Positions 1 through 8,428 of a stretch of DNA of 58,345 bases are shown piece by piece. Position 1 is the stretch's first letter. Every line of letters starts with the position of its first letter. The stretch comes from an uncultured Clostridium sp. (GTDB lineage Bacteria; Bacillota; Clostridia; Oscillospirales; Butyricicoccaceae). The stretch is from positions 1 through 58,345 of the forward strand of contig CANEGK010000010.1 of assembly GCA_947427035.1 (NCBI GenBank). Direction: 5' to 3'. A program made the position numbers and the translations under genes. Below the pieces are notes generated by a model. That model was not told the origin of the DNA, did no database searches, and worked only from the letters and a program-made list of their open reading frames with translations.

Positions 1-11
1 AGACTTCGGCT

Positions 12-1046
12 GTGTCGCCCTTCCGCAAGCTGCGTGACGACGCGCTGGCCCAGTCCATTGACGGCGCGGCCCGGGCGTTTTTTGAAGAGGAGGAGCCGGT
101 CGGGCTTTCGATCGGCGTTCTGCGCGACGGAAAGGTGCAGTTTTTCAACTACGGCGTCAAAAGCGCGGGCGGCGCGGCCGTCACGGAAAACACGCAGTAT
201 GAAATCGCTTCGGTTTCCAAAACCATGGCGGGCATTGTACTGGGCACGCTGAGCGCAGACCCCGGCCTGAAAATCGAAACGACCAATACGGTTCAGCAGT
301 TTATGCCGTATTTCCAGCTGCCCGAGTACGAGGGCAAGCCGATTCAGTGGTGGCATCTGTCGGCGCATGTGTCCGGCCTGCCCCGCCTGCCGGACAACTT
401 TGAGGACAGCAGCAACCCCTATGCCGATTACACGGCGGAAAAGCTGCGCTATTACCTGTCCGAGCAGGCGCACCTGTACAATGAACCGGGGACGGAATAC
501 CGGTATTCCAACCTGGGCGTCGGCTTCCTGGGGTATGCGCTGTCCTACGCCATGCGCACGCCATACGAAGATATTTTGAAATCACGGCTCCTCTGGCCGC
601 TCGGCATGTCGCGCACGGCCATCACATTGAGTGAAGAGGAAGAGGAAAACCGCGCCATGCCGCACACGCAGCTGGGCACGCAGATCAGCCAGTGGGATTT
701 TGCCGCGCTGCAGGCCTGCGGCGGCGTCAAAAGCACGACCTATGACCTGCTGCTTTACCTTGCGGCCAATATGGGGCAGATCCCCGTCGAGTCGGAGTAT
801 CTCAGGCAGGGGATGCAGGAAGCGCAGAAGGTGTGGTTTGACGACGGGCAGACGGCCATCGGCCTCGGCTTTATCCACGGCAGCGCGGCCGGCAAAAAGA
901 TGCTGTGGCACAATGGCGCGACCGGCGGCTACCGCAGCTTTATCGGCTTTGTGCCCGAAACGGGCACGGGCGTCGCCGTGCTGTGCAACAGCGCTATTGA
1001 CGTCGACGAACTGGCCGTTGAAATCCTGTCTTTCATGCAGTCATGA
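12..1046 (+). CDS. Serine hydrolase, class C beta-lactamase / DD-peptidase fold (5' end may lie outside the window)
   Basis: The protein has the penicillin-recognising serine hydrolase motifs. SVSK at residues 67-70 supplies the nucleophile and lysine, YSN near residue 165 is the second motif, and HNGATGG near residue 300 replaces the usual KTG box. This fits the Beta-lactamase (PF00144) family of esterases and D-aminopeptidases rather than a true beta-lactamase. No signal peptide is visible. The GTG at 12 is the first possible start, but the frame is open to base 1, so the real start may be upstream. It ends 50 bases before alanine racemase on the same strand, which hints at a D-amino-acid or cell-wall context. 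The substrate cannot be told. Confidence 0.8.
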   Translation: MSPFRKLRDDALAQSIDGAARAFFEEEEPVGLSIGVLRDGKVQFFNYGVKSAGGAAVTENTQYEIASVSKTMAGIVLGTLSADPGLKIETTNTVQQFMPYFQLPEYEGKPIQWWHLSAHVSGLPRLPDNFEDSSNPYADYTAEKLRYYLSEQAHLYNEPGTEYRYSNLGVGFLGYALSYAMRTPYEDILKSRLLWPLGMSRTAITLSEEEEENRAMPHTQLGTQISQWDFAALQACGGVKSTTYDLLLYLAANMGQIPVESEYLRQGMQEAQKVWFDDGQTAIGLGFIHGSAAGKKMLWHNGATGGYRSFIGFVPETGTGVAVLCNSAIDVDELAVEILSFMQS

Positions 1047-1096
1047 TCCGCCAGGATCTGTGATAATGTGATAATATTTTCGGGAGGAAACAAACC

Positions 1097-2251
1097 ATGG
1101 ATCTCAAATACTACAATTCATACGCGGAAGTCGACCTTGACGCGATACGCGACAACGTCGCCAAAGTGCAGGCGCACATCGGCCCCAAACAGGGCTTTAT
1201 CCCCGTTGTCAAGGGCAACGCCTACGGCATGGGCACCGTTCCCATCGCCCGGATGCTGGTCGAGGACTGCGGCATCAAGGTGCTGGCTGACGCTCAGGCG
1301 TTTGAAGCCATACAGGTGCGCGAAGCCGGCATGAAGGATGTCGATATCCTTATTTTGGGCGGTGCGCCGGAGCACGTCGTCCCTTATGCCGTACAGTACC
1401 GGATGATTCTCCCTCTCTTTACCAAAGAGAGCGTTCTGGCGCTGTCCAAAGCGGCGCGCGATCAGGGCGTTTCGAAGGTAGAGGCGCAGATCAAGATTGA
1501 AACCGGGCTCAACCGCATCGGCGCCCGTCCGGGCGATCAGCTGGCTGCGCTGCTCGAATGCATTCGCGAATGCGGCAATATTGAAATTGTCGGCTGCTTT
1601 ACCCACTTTGCCCACTCAACTGAATACGACAACGCCTTTACCGAGCAGCAATATAAAGAGTTTGTCAAGGGTGTGGAGCAGATCAAGGCGGCCGGCTGGA
1701 ACAATATGCGGTACATCCACTGCGCCAACACCGGCGCCACCGTGTGGTTTGAAAAGGCCAAGGAAATCTGCACCCACGTCCGCAACGGCAGCCTGTACCT
1801 GGGCTACAGCTCGATGGACGACTATTCCAACCCCCTGAACGTCAAGGAGCCGTATTCCTGGCGCGCTTTTATCACCAATATTCATGAGATTGGCCCTGGC
1901 GAGAGCTTGGGCTACAACCAGTATTTCAAACCGGAAAAGCCGACCAAGGTAGCGACCATCAGCGTCGGCTATGGCGACGGCTTCTACCGCCCGATGGCCA
2001 TGAACTTCGGCCCTGTGCTCCTCAACGATACCAAGACCCGTTATCTGGGCCTGTGCATGGATCAGACCTTTGTCGACGCCACCGGCATCGACTGCAAGCT
2101 GGGCGACGAGGTCACTATTTTCGGTTACTCGAAGGGCGGCGCGCTGCTGTCTGCCTTTGAGCTGGAGCGCTTTACAAAGCAGAGCTTTGTGTACCCCATC
2201 TGCAGCCCCAACCAGCGTGTCCTGCGCGTCTACAAGGGCGAAAAGAAATAA
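1097..2251 (+). CDS. alr: Alanine racemase family PLP enzyme
   Basis: This is a fold-type III PLP racemase that would supply D-alanine for peptidoglycan. The N-terminal beta/alpha barrel carries VVKGNAYGMG near residue 38, where the lysine would bind PLP. The usual form is VVKANAYGHG, so two positions differ. The C-terminal domain has GYGDGFYRP and CMDQTFVD, typical of Alr. Length (384 residues) is normal. The start follows a CGGGAGG-type ribosome binding site. The changed PLP loop leaves room for another amino-acid racemase of the same family, but alanine is the most likely substrate. A strong terminator follows 10 bases after the stop. Confidence 0.85.
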   Translation: MDLKYYNSYAEVDLDAIRDNVAKVQAHIGPKQGFIPVVKGNAYGMGTVPIARMLVEDCGIKVLADAQAFEAIQVREAGMKDVDILILGGAPEHVVPYAVQYRMILPLFTKESVLALSKAARDQGVSKVEAQIKIETGLNRIGARPGDQLAALLECIRECGNIEIVGCFTHFAHSTEYDNAFTEQQYKEFVKGVEQIKAAGWNNMRYIHCANTGATVWFEKAKEICTHVRNGSLYLGYSSMDDYSNPLNVKEPYSWRAFITNIHEIGPGESLGYNQYFKPEKPTKVATISVGYGDGFYRPMAMNFGPVLLNDTKTRYLGLCMDQTFVDATGIDCKLGDEVTIFGYSKGGALLSAFELERFTKQSFVYPICSPNQRVLRVYKGEKK

Positions 2252-2261
2252 AAATACCGTC

Positions 2262-2289
2262 AAAAAAAGCCCCGGTCGGGGCTTTTTTT
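2262..2289 (+). terminator. Intrinsic terminator, probably bidirectional
   Basis: AGCCCC-GGTC-GGGGCT hairpin with an A tract before it and a seven-T tract after it. It ends the alanine racemase transcript and can also end the converging M56 gene. Confidence 0.9.
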
Positions 2290-2312
2290 GATGGCTTGAC
2301 AGAGAAGCGGTG

Positions 2313-3746
2313 TTAAATCGCGGAGAAATCGGGGAAAAACGAAAGGGGATCGACCGGTTCGCCGCTTCGGAAAACGCCAAAGGCCAGAACGGGGCCTGTG
2401 GCATTACCCGTCGCGCCGACTTTGGCGATGACGTCGCCGCGCTTTACCTCATCGCCGGTCGAGACGAGAATGTCAGAGCAGTGCGCGTAAACGGTGCTCA
2501 GACCGTCTGCATGGGCGATTTCTATGCGGTAGCCGGCCTCACCGGCCCAGCCGGCCGCCGTCACTGTGCCTGAGAGGGCGGCATAGACATCGCTTCCCGA
2601 TATCCCGCCGCCGCTGATGCAGACATGATCGTGAACAACGGTTTCACCGGTGACCGGGTGGATGCGTGAACCAAAGGATGCGGTCACGGCGGCAAACTGT
2701 TCGCCGGTCGGCCACAGCATGGCATCCTGTGCGGCGAGAGCAGGCGTTTCGTCCGAGGGATCCGTCTGCGAGGTTGGCAGGGTGCCGCCGGGGAGTTTTG
2801 CCTGCGGGGCGGTGGTGGCAAATACGGCGGGGATGCCGACGGTCAGGAATACTGTCAGGATCAGAGCGGGCACGGAAAGAGCTTTGAAATTCATAATGGA
2901 AACCATCCTTTCTTCCATGGCGGTTTTGCAAAAGCCGACGCAAAACGGAGCAGGGCGGCTGCGCGCCTGTTCCAAACGCAGCAGGGCGCGGGCGTACGGT
3001 TTTCGGGAAGCAGGGCCAAAGGCGCGGATGACGGCCTCGTCGCAGGCCATTTCAAGGTCGCGCCCGGACAGCAGGTAGAAAACCCAGGCCAGCGGATTAA
3101 ACCAGTGCAGGCACAGCACGGCGGCGAAAAGCCAGCGCCGGGCGGCGTCAAAACATCGAATATGACACAGTTCGTGTGTCAGCACATACGACAGTGTTTC
3201 ATCGTCGAGCGCGAGGGCCTGACTGGGCAGCAGAATGACCGGGCGCAGCACGCCGTACGTCAGCGGCGACGAAATCCGATCGGAGCGCCGAAGCCGTACA
3301 CGGCGGCGCAGCGGGTGTCCGCGCATCCAGCAGGCGGCAAAGCCGCTGTCAACGGGCAGGGATGTGCGATAGCGCCGAAGACAGCGCAGGTGTCCCCACA
3401 GGAAAAAGACGCAGCACGCCGCGGCGCCAAGCGCCCACAGATATGCGGCGTAAGGCGGAGCGGCAGCGGGAACAGCGGCAGCAGGCAGGGGCGCGGGCAG
3501 GAGAAAGAGGCCGCCCTGCCCGCCGGGGACAGAGGCGGCAGCCGGGACGGCGGCCGGCCGCCACAGGGCAAAAATGCTCAGGGGCGAGGGAAGGGAAAAG
3601 GGCAGCAGAAAGCGCAGAGCGGCGACGTCCCACAGAAAGGTGAAAATGCGGCGGGGCAGACGGTGCGGCAACGCGGTGCGAAGCGCCCAAACGACGGCGA
3701 CGAAGAGCGCCGCCTGAAAACTTTGTTTCCAAACAGGCATGAGCAT
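2313..3746 (-). CDS. M56 (BlaR1/MecR1-like) membrane metalloprotease fused to a degenerate M23/LytM domain
   Basis: The N-terminal ~230 residues hold hydrophobic segments and the M56 zinc motif HELCH (in LTHELCHIRCFD), as in antibiotic-sensing BlaR1 proteins. A further membrane segment follows near residue 290. Instead of a penicillin-binding sensor, the C-terminus is LytM/M23-like: GSRIHPVTG, YAHCSDI and GDVIAKVGATGNATGP are recognisable. Key metal ligands are missing: the HxxxD site reads HDHVCISGG, and the usual GPHLHFE reads GPVLAFG. The domain therefore probably binds rather than cuts peptidoglycan. The gene starts 10 bases after blaI, in one operon. The role as sensor for the BlaI repressor is inferred from BlaR1-BlaI pairs. 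Confidence 0.8.
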   Translation of the reverse strand: MLMPVWKQSFQAALFVAVVWALRTALPHRLPRRIFTFLWDVAALRFLLPFSLPSPLSIFALWRPAAVPAAASVPGGQGGLFLLPAPLPAAAVPAAAPPYAAYLWALGAAACCVFFLWGHLRCLRRYRTSLPVDSGFAACWMRGHPLRRRVRLRRSDRISSPLTYGVLRPVILLPSQALALDDETLSYVLTHELCHIRCFDAARRWLFAAVLCLHWFNPLAWVFYLLSGRDLEMACDEAVIRAFGPASRKPYARALLRLEQARSRPAPFCVGFCKTAMEERMVSIMNFKALSVPALILTVFLTVGIPAVFATTAPQAKLPGGTLPTSQTDPSDETPALAAQDAMLWPTGEQFAAVTASFGSRIHPVTGETVVHDHVCISGGGISGSDVYAALSGTVTAAGWAGEAGYRIEIAHADGLSTVYAHCSDILVSTGDEVKRGDVIAKVGATGNATGPVLAFGVFRSGEPVDPLSFFPDFSAI

Positions 3747-3756
3747 ACGCGCGCCC

Positions 3757-4116
3757 TCACGACAGGCGGTCCAGAAGCTCCCGCAGCCGCTCCAGCTCCT
3801 GCGGGGACAGCCGCTGCCGCCCGAGCAGCGATGCGACCAGCCGGTCGGCCGAGCCGCCGTACATGCGGTCGATCAGCTCGTCGGTTTCATAGGCCTGCAC
3901 CTGCTCGCGCGTGACGAGGGGCCGGCAGACAAAGCCGGGCTCGGTGCGTTCAACAGCGCCGCGCTCCACGCATTTTTTCAGAACAGTATAGGTGGTCGTC
4001 TTGCTCCACCCGACCTGTCGGCCGAGGACTTCGGCAATGGACTTGGCCGTCGCCTCGCCCTCCTTCCAGAGCAGATCCATTACTTTCAGTTCGCTTTCGA
4101 ATAGTTTCATGGCCAT
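3757..4116 (-). CDS. BlaI/MecI/CopY-family transcriptional repressor
   Basis: 119 residues with the family's winged-helix start (LFESELKVMDLLWKEGEATA) and the recognition helix region WSKTTTYTVLKK, followed by a dimerisation tail. These repressors bind paired palindromes and are destroyed when the partner M56 protease senses its signal. The partner follows 10 bases downstream. Two matching palindromes sit in its own promoter, so autoregulation is likely. Start ATG at 4116 follows AAGGAG. No beta-lactamase lies next to it, so the controlled genes beyond this operon are unknown. Confidence 0.9.
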   Translation of the reverse strand: MAMKLFESELKVMDLLWKEGEATAKSIAEVLGRQVGWSKTTTYTVLKKCVERGAVERTEPGFVCRPLVTREQVQAYETDELIDRMYGGSADRLVASLLGRQRLSPQELERLRELLDRLS

Positions 4117-4129
4117 GTTGGACTCCTTG

Positions 4130-4188
4130 TTCTATTGCAATAGAATGTGCACAGATGTTATTCTATCGCAGTAGAACACATTTGTCAA
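4130..4188 (-). promoter_or_regulatory. blaI-M56 promoter with two BlaI-type operators
   Basis: On the minus strand TTGACA (4183-4188) and TAGAAT (4160-4165) are 17 bases apart. A perfect 16-base palindrome TTCTATTGCAATAGAA lies at 4130-4145 and a near-perfect copy TTCTATCGCAGTAGAA at 4161-4176, covering the -10 box. Their starts are 31 bases apart, about three helical turns, as expected for cooperative dimers. Confidence 0.85.
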
Positions 4189-4238
4189 GCGGCAATTCCT
4201 GCCGGCCGGCCGCGGCTGAAAGCCGGCGCGGCAAAAGT

Positions 4239-4266
4239 TTGTTTTTGCCGGCGATTATGGTATAAT
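4239..4266 (+). promoter_or_regulatory. Probable promoter of the fusion gene at 4337
   Basis: TATAAT at 4261-4266 with a weaker TTGTTT 16 bases upstream. A small CGGCAAAA/TTTTGCCG hairpin overlaps it. Confidence 0.5.
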
Positions 4267-4336
4267 AGGCAGGAGCAGGCTTTGCCCGCCCTTCAAGTAT
4301 GAGAAAAACAGGACATATCCGCCCGGAGGTGTCGAG

Positions 4337-6667
4337 ATGAAAAAAATACTGATCTGCCAGCACGGCGGTTCGAGCAACCACGGCTGCGAGGCGCTGGCCC
4401 GCACAACGGCAGCGCTGATCGCACAGCTGCCCGAACCGTGCCAGATCACGCTGTATTCGTACCGCGTGGATGACGACAGAAAATACCTGTCCGATTTGCC
4501 GGATTTGCGCATTACCGGCCTGCAAAGGCTGCCGGGGCGCTTTTCAATGCACAATATCAGTTACCATATGAAAAAAAGACTGGGGAGGAGCGCTTCGCGC
4601 CTGCCCATTACGCCGGAGTTTATCCGCCTGGTGCGCGAAAGCGACCTTGTCATCGCCATCGGCGGCGACAACTACTGTTATAACCGCGGAGAGGGGTACT
4701 ATGCGCTCGACCGCTTTATCCGCGCGCAGGGCAAGCCCTATATGCTGCTCGGCTGCTCGATTGAGCCGGACGACCTGCCGCGCGGGTTGGCGGCGCATCT
4801 ACAGCTGTTTGACGCCATTACGGCGCGCGAAAGCATCACGTACGAGGCGCTGTGTGAAAACGGCGTCATCAACGCCCTGCCGGCGCATGACGGCGCTTTT
4901 CTGCTGCCGGCAGTGGAAGAGGCTTTGCCCGACGGCTTTCAGGAGGGCAATACCGTCGGTATCAACCTGAGCCCGCTGATTCAGCGGCTGGAGGGAAAGC
5001 CGGGCATTACGCTGGAAAATTATCGCCGCTTGGTGCGGCATATTCTTGACACTACCGACATGGCGGTCGCCCTCATTCCCCACGTTGTGTGGGGCGAAGG
5101 CGATGACCGCCTGCCGCTGCGGCAGCTGTTTGACGAGTTCTCCGGCACCGGCCGCGTCGTCATGGTTCCCGACGCCGACTGCCGGGTGCTCAAAGGGGTC
5201 ATTGCCCGCCTGCGCTTTTTTGTCGGCGCGCGCACCCACGCCACCATCGCCGCCTATTCGTCGCTGGTGCCGACGCTGGTCGTCGGGTATTCGGTCAAAG
5301 CGCGCGGTATTGCGCGCGACCTGTTCGGCAGCGTGGAACACTATGTTCTGCCCGTGCAAAGTTTGAAAACCCCCGACGACCTGACGGAGGCCTTTGACTG
5401 GGTGGCGGCGCACGAGGATGAAATGCGGGATCGCCTGCGTGAAACCATGCCCGCTTACTGTGAAAACTCCCGCGATACGGGCAAAAGCATCGCGCGGCTT
5501 TTGGGGCTGTGCGGCGGCGAAGGGCTGGCCGGGGGCATCGAACGCCCCGGCTCTTGTGTCGGCTGCGGCGCCTGTGCGTGGCGCTGTCCTGCCGGCGCCA
5601 TCACCATGCAGCCTGATTGTGAAGGGTTTACACGCCCCGCGGTCGACAAAGAAAAATGCACCGGCTGCGGCGCCTGCCGCGCCGTCTGCCCTGCCGGCCA
5701 GACGGCGAAAACCGGTGAAACGCCCCAGACCTTCTGCGCCTATTCGCGCGACGAACAGGCCCGGCAGAAAAGCTCGTCGGGCGGCGTGTTTACCGAGCTT
5801 GCGCATCAGGTGCTGGAAAAGGACGGCGTTGTCGTCGGCGCTGCCTGGGATAAAGGCGGCGTGCTGCGCCATACGGCGGTCGACAGCGTCGGTGCGCTGA
5901 GCGCGCTGCGCGGAGCCAAATATGTACAGAGCGACGCGTCGGCCGCCTGGCCGGCCATCGACCAGGCGCTGAAGGAAAAGCGGCCGGTGCTTTTCTGCGG
6001 CACCCCCTGTCAGACGGCGGCCGTGCGCCGGGCCTTCGGCAGCCCGGCCGAACTGCTCCTCGTCGATATCGTCTGTCATGGCGTGCCGTCGCCTGCGTCG
6101 CTGCGGCAGTATTTGGACGAGCTGTCGGAGCAGCAGGGCGAGCAGGTGGCTGCCATTGATTTTCGCGATAAATCGACGGGCTGGAAGGGGTATTCCGTCA
6201 CAGCCCGGCTGCGGAAGGGCGGAAAGGTGAGCCGTCCCGCCGCCGCTGACCCGTATATGAAGCTGTTCCTGGCCGACGTTGGACTGCGCCCTTCCTGTTA
6301 CCAGTGTGGCATTCGGGGTAAAGCCAGCCAGAGCGACCTGACCCTGGGCGATTTCTGGGGCGCCAACCGGCTGTTTGCAGGAAAGGACGATGACAAGGGG
6401 CTTTCGCTGGTGCTGGTGCATACCGAGGTCGGCCGCCGCGCGTGGGAGGATCTGCGCGAAAGCGTCGTTTTCTGGCAGGCTGATTTTGACGCCGCCGCCG
6501 GCTATAACCCCTGTCTGGTGCGGCCGGTTGTGCGGCCGCAAAACCGCGGGCGCTTTTTTGCCCAGCTGGGGAAGAAACCGATGGAAACGCTGGCGCAGGA
6601 GCTGTCGCCCCAGCCGTCAAATGCGCAAAGGGTCAAAGCAAAGCTGCGCCGCGTACTGAAACGGTAA
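4337..6667 (+). CDS. Fusion: polysaccharide pyruvyl transferase-like + 2x[4Fe-4S] ferredoxin + F420 hydrogenase beta-subunit-like
   Basis: Residues 1 to ~390 look like the polysaccharide pyruvyl transferase family: HGGSSNHGCEALARTT at the N-terminus and GARTHATIAAYSS before residue 320. Residues ~405-460 hold two ferredoxin motifs, CVGCGACAWRCP and CTGCGACRAVCP. The rest resembles FrhB/FpoF: SSSGGVFTELA, LFCGTPCQTAA, DIVCHGVPSP and a late CYQCG...DLTLGDFWG motif. Both halves are common as separate genes in exopolysaccharide loci. Here they form one 776-residue cytoplasmic chain, alone, without other glycan genes. The reaction is unknown: pyruvyl transfer to a sugar, or a redox step fed by the Fe-S clusters. 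The start follows GGAGGTG. Confidence 0.8.
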   Translation: MKKILICQHGGSSNHGCEALARTTAALIAQLPEPCQITLYSYRVDDDRKYLSDLPDLRITGLQRLPGRFSMHNISYHMKKRLGRSASRLPITPEFIRLVRESDLVIAIGGDNYCYNRGEGYYALDRFIRAQGKPYMLLGCSIEPDDLPRGLAAHLQLFDAITARESITYEALCENGVINALPAHDGAFLLPAVEEALPDGFQEGNTVGINLSPLIQRLEGKPGITLENYRRLVRHILDTTDMAVALIPHVVWGEGDDRLPLRQLFDEFSGTGRVVMVPDADCRVLKGVIARLRFFVGARTHATIAAYSSLVPTLVVGYSVKARGIARDLFGSVEHYVLPVQSLKTPDDLTEAFDWVAAHEDEMRDRLRETMPAYCENSRDTGKSIARLLGLCGGEGLAGGIERPGSCVGCGACAWRCPAGAITMQPDCEGFTRPAVDKEKCTGCGACRAVCPAGQTAKTGETPQTFCAYSRDEQARQKSSSGGVFTELAHQVLEKDGVVVGAAWDKGGVLRHTAVDSVGALSALRGAKYVQSDASAAWPAIDQALKEKRPVLFCGTPCQTAAVRRAFGSPAELLLVDIVCHGVPSPASLRQYLDELSEQQGEQVAAIDFRDKSTGWKGYSVTARLRKGGKVSRPAAADPYMKLFLADVGLRPSCYQCGIRGKASQSDLTLGDFWGANRLFAGKDDDKGLSLVLVHTEVGRRAWEDLRESVVFWQADFDAAAGYNPCLVRPVVRPQNRGRFFAQLGKKPMETLAQELSPQPSNAQRVKAKLRRVLKR

Positions 6668-6680
6668 ATACAAGCGGAAA

Positions 6681-6716
6681 TAAAAAGAGGGTTCAGTCCG
6701 TTATGGATTGAACCCG
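6681..6716 (-). terminator. Intrinsic terminator between converging genes
   Basis: An 11-base-pair stem with one G-T pair (GGGTTCAGTCC / GGATTGAACCC) and a five-base loop. The T tract is good on the minus strand and weak on the plus strand, so it mainly ends the SLOG transcript. Confidence 0.75.
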
Positions 6717-6721
6717 CTTTG

Positions 6722-7186
6722 CTATTCAAGCGCCAGATTGATGATAGGCAGGCCGCGCGCTGCGGCAGCCGCGACGGCGTGGGCCGTCCCGCCCTGTGAC
6801 GAGGTCAGGTAGCACAGGCACAGATCGGCCCGTTCGGCCATGACGCGGTTGCGCACCAGCATACAGCCGTTGTAATAAAACTCGGACAGGCAGTCGACGC
6901 GCTGGGCGCGGGCCAGCAAATCCGCGTAGCGCGCCCGCTGCGGGGCAGGGTAACGCTCGGGCTGGTTGCGGCAGGGGACCACCATAGTCAGCGAGATCTG
7001 CGGGTGCCTTTCGCGGGCGCGCAGCACCGCTTCGGCCCCCAACAGATCAAAGCCCATGGCCCCGCCGCAGAGAAATTCGGTGACGCCGCTTTGGCACAGC
7101 CTTTCGACGTGCGCGTCCAGGCGGCGGCGCAGCGAGCCGCCGTCAGCGGGCAGGCGCCGGTGGCCTGTCAGCATACAGACGCTCAT
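6722..7186 (-). CDS. SLOG-family protein (DUF1273 / YpsA-like)
   Basis: 154 residues of the Rossmann-like SLOG fold. TGHR near the N-terminus, CGGAMGFDLLGAE in the middle and RNRVMAERADLCLCYL followed by GGTAHAV are typical of DUF1273/YpsA proteins, which are thought to bind a nucleotide or nucleotide-sugar. Its start overlaps the stop of the upstream membrane-protein gene by four bases (ATGA), so the two are translationally coupled. Some SLOG proteins act in nucleotide-based stress signalling, but nothing here shows that. The cellular role is unknown. Confidence 0.75.
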   Translation of the reverse strand: MSVCMLTGHRRLPADGGSLRRRLDAHVERLCQSGVTEFLCGGAMGFDLLGAEAVLRARERHPQISLTMVVPCRNQPERYPAPQRARYADLLARAQRVDCLSEFYYNGCMLVRNRVMAERADLCLCYLTSSQGGTAHAVAAAAARGLPIINLALE

Positions 7187-8082
7187 GGCTGTGCTTCGCC
7201 GTCATCATCCGCCGATCCGACTTCCGGGATATCGCCGGGATATGCGCCGTCAATGCCGGAAAGTTCGGCTGCCTGCCGGGCGTCGTCTTCTTCGCGGCGC
7301 TGGCGCTGCTCTTCGTCGAGACGGGCGGCGTCGGCCGCCTCTTTGAGCCGGGCCTTTTTCTTTTGGCTGCGGTAAATCCATACAAGCGATAAAACGGCGG
7401 CCGCCAGCACGCCGACCAGAACGGCAATGTCAATATACCGCTGTGCGTCCTGCGACTTTTCCAGCGCCGCGTCAAAGCGCAAACTGTTTGCAATGTTGGT
7501 GACAAGCACCTCGTTTTCTTCAGACAGTTCCCCGTCAAAGGAGTGCAGGGCGATGTTGACCATCCAGCCGTTGTAAATGGTGGCGAACTGGATAAAACGG
7601 CTGTCGGTCGACTCGTTGACATTCTGGCCGGTGAAGCGAATGTACAAAACGTCGCCCGACGGAACCAGCTCATAGGACAGATAGTCAAGGCCGGGCGCCT
7701 GTTCGCTGAAATCCTGGTCAATATAGGTCTGTGCCTGTGCGCGCAGATCCGATTCATCCAAATCGGCGTAGTTGAAGGTGCGGCGTGTGCCGCTGTCGCG
7801 CGAGATGATGACGGTGATTTCCTGCTGGCGATCGGCCGTCAGCGCGTCAAAGCGGACGCCGTTCTGCTCCAGCGCCTTTTTCAGCGTGTCGTAGTCAACA
7901 CCGAAAAACTCGACGGCCGGGTCGTCTTCCTGCGCGTCGTGCGTCAAAAGCGTCCAGCCGTCACTGTCCGGCAGGGACAGTGCAAGACCGGCGTCGTCAT
8001 AGCGGTATTCCGACAGAGAAGCCGCTGAAACGGGTAAAATAAGCAGCAGGCAGGCCGCCAGCAGACAGAATGTTTTTTTCAT
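7183..8082 (-). CDS. Secreted, membrane-anchored protein of unknown function
   Basis: I do not recognise this family. The likely start is the ATG at 8082, after GAGGAAG. It yields a signal peptide (MKKTFCLLAACLLLILPVSA). An extracytoplasmic domain of about 210 residues follows. A single membrane segment (IAVLVGVLAAAVLSLVWIY) comes next, then a cytoplasmic tail that is highly charged and partly coiled (KKKARLKEAADAARLDEEQ), ending in an acidic stretch. It is thus a type I membrane protein. It shares an overlapping stop/start with the SLOG gene, which suggests a common pathway. An upstream in-frame start at 8139 is possible but has no good ribosome binding site. Confidence 0.7.
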   Translation of the reverse strand: MKKTFCLLAACLLLILPVSAASLSEYRYDDAGLALSLPDSDGWTLLTHDAQEDDPAVEFFGVDYDTLKKALEQNGVRFDALTADRQQEITVIISRDSGTRRTFNYADLDESDLRAQAQTYIDQDFSEQAPGLDYLSYELVPSGDVLYIRFTGQNVNESTDSRFIQFATIYNGWMVNIALHSFDGELSEENEVLVTNIANSLRFDAALEKSQDAQRYIDIAVLVGVLAAAVLSLVWIYRSQKKKARLKEAADAARLDEEQRQRREEDDARQAAELSGIDGAYPGDIPEVGSADDDGEAQP

Positions 8083-8254
8083 GCTCTTCCTCAATTCCCG
8101 GCCGCGCGGCCGAAGGTAGTATAAAAAATATTCTACCACGTTTGCCGCGCTATTTCAAACTCTGTTGTTGTAGGGTGAGAGCGGACGTGGTATAACGCTC
8201 GCGGCTTCTCCCAAAGCGTGCGCTTTGTGCATCCGGGCGTTGACGGCCCCCTGA

Positions 8255-8277
8255 AAACCCGCACTGTGTGCGGGTTT
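8255..8277. terminator. Perfect hairpin in the intergenic region, possible terminator
   Basis: AAACCCGCAC and GTGCGGGTTT form a perfect 10-base-pair stem with a three-base loop. The T tract is short, so a terminator is only possible. The rest of the 8083-8428 gap holds the GNAT promoter and no gene. Confidence 0.4.
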
Positions 8278-8308
8278 CTGCCGCGCTCCGCGCAGCCCGG
8301 ACAAAAGC

Positions 8309-8337
8309 TTCACTTTCGTCCGCAGGTGTGGTATAAT
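8309..8337 (+). promoter_or_regulatory. Promoter of the GNAT gene
   Basis: TATAAT at 8332-8337 with an extended -10 TG and a weak -35 (TTCACT, 17 bases upstream). Confidence 0.6.
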
Positions 8338-8428
8338 ACGACAAATTACCGGGACTGCGGCGGATTGTTTGCGAAAAAGCAGCCCGCAGGTTCACGCCCG
8401 GGCTTACGGGGGAGACGGAGGATTCAGT

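Noticed and set aside
12-1046. The first gene as a true class C beta-lactamase controlled by the BlaI pair
   Set aside because: It lacks a signal peptide and KTG box, and it is transcribed away from the BlaI operon behind its own neighbours. No TTCTA-type operator is seen in front of it within the window.
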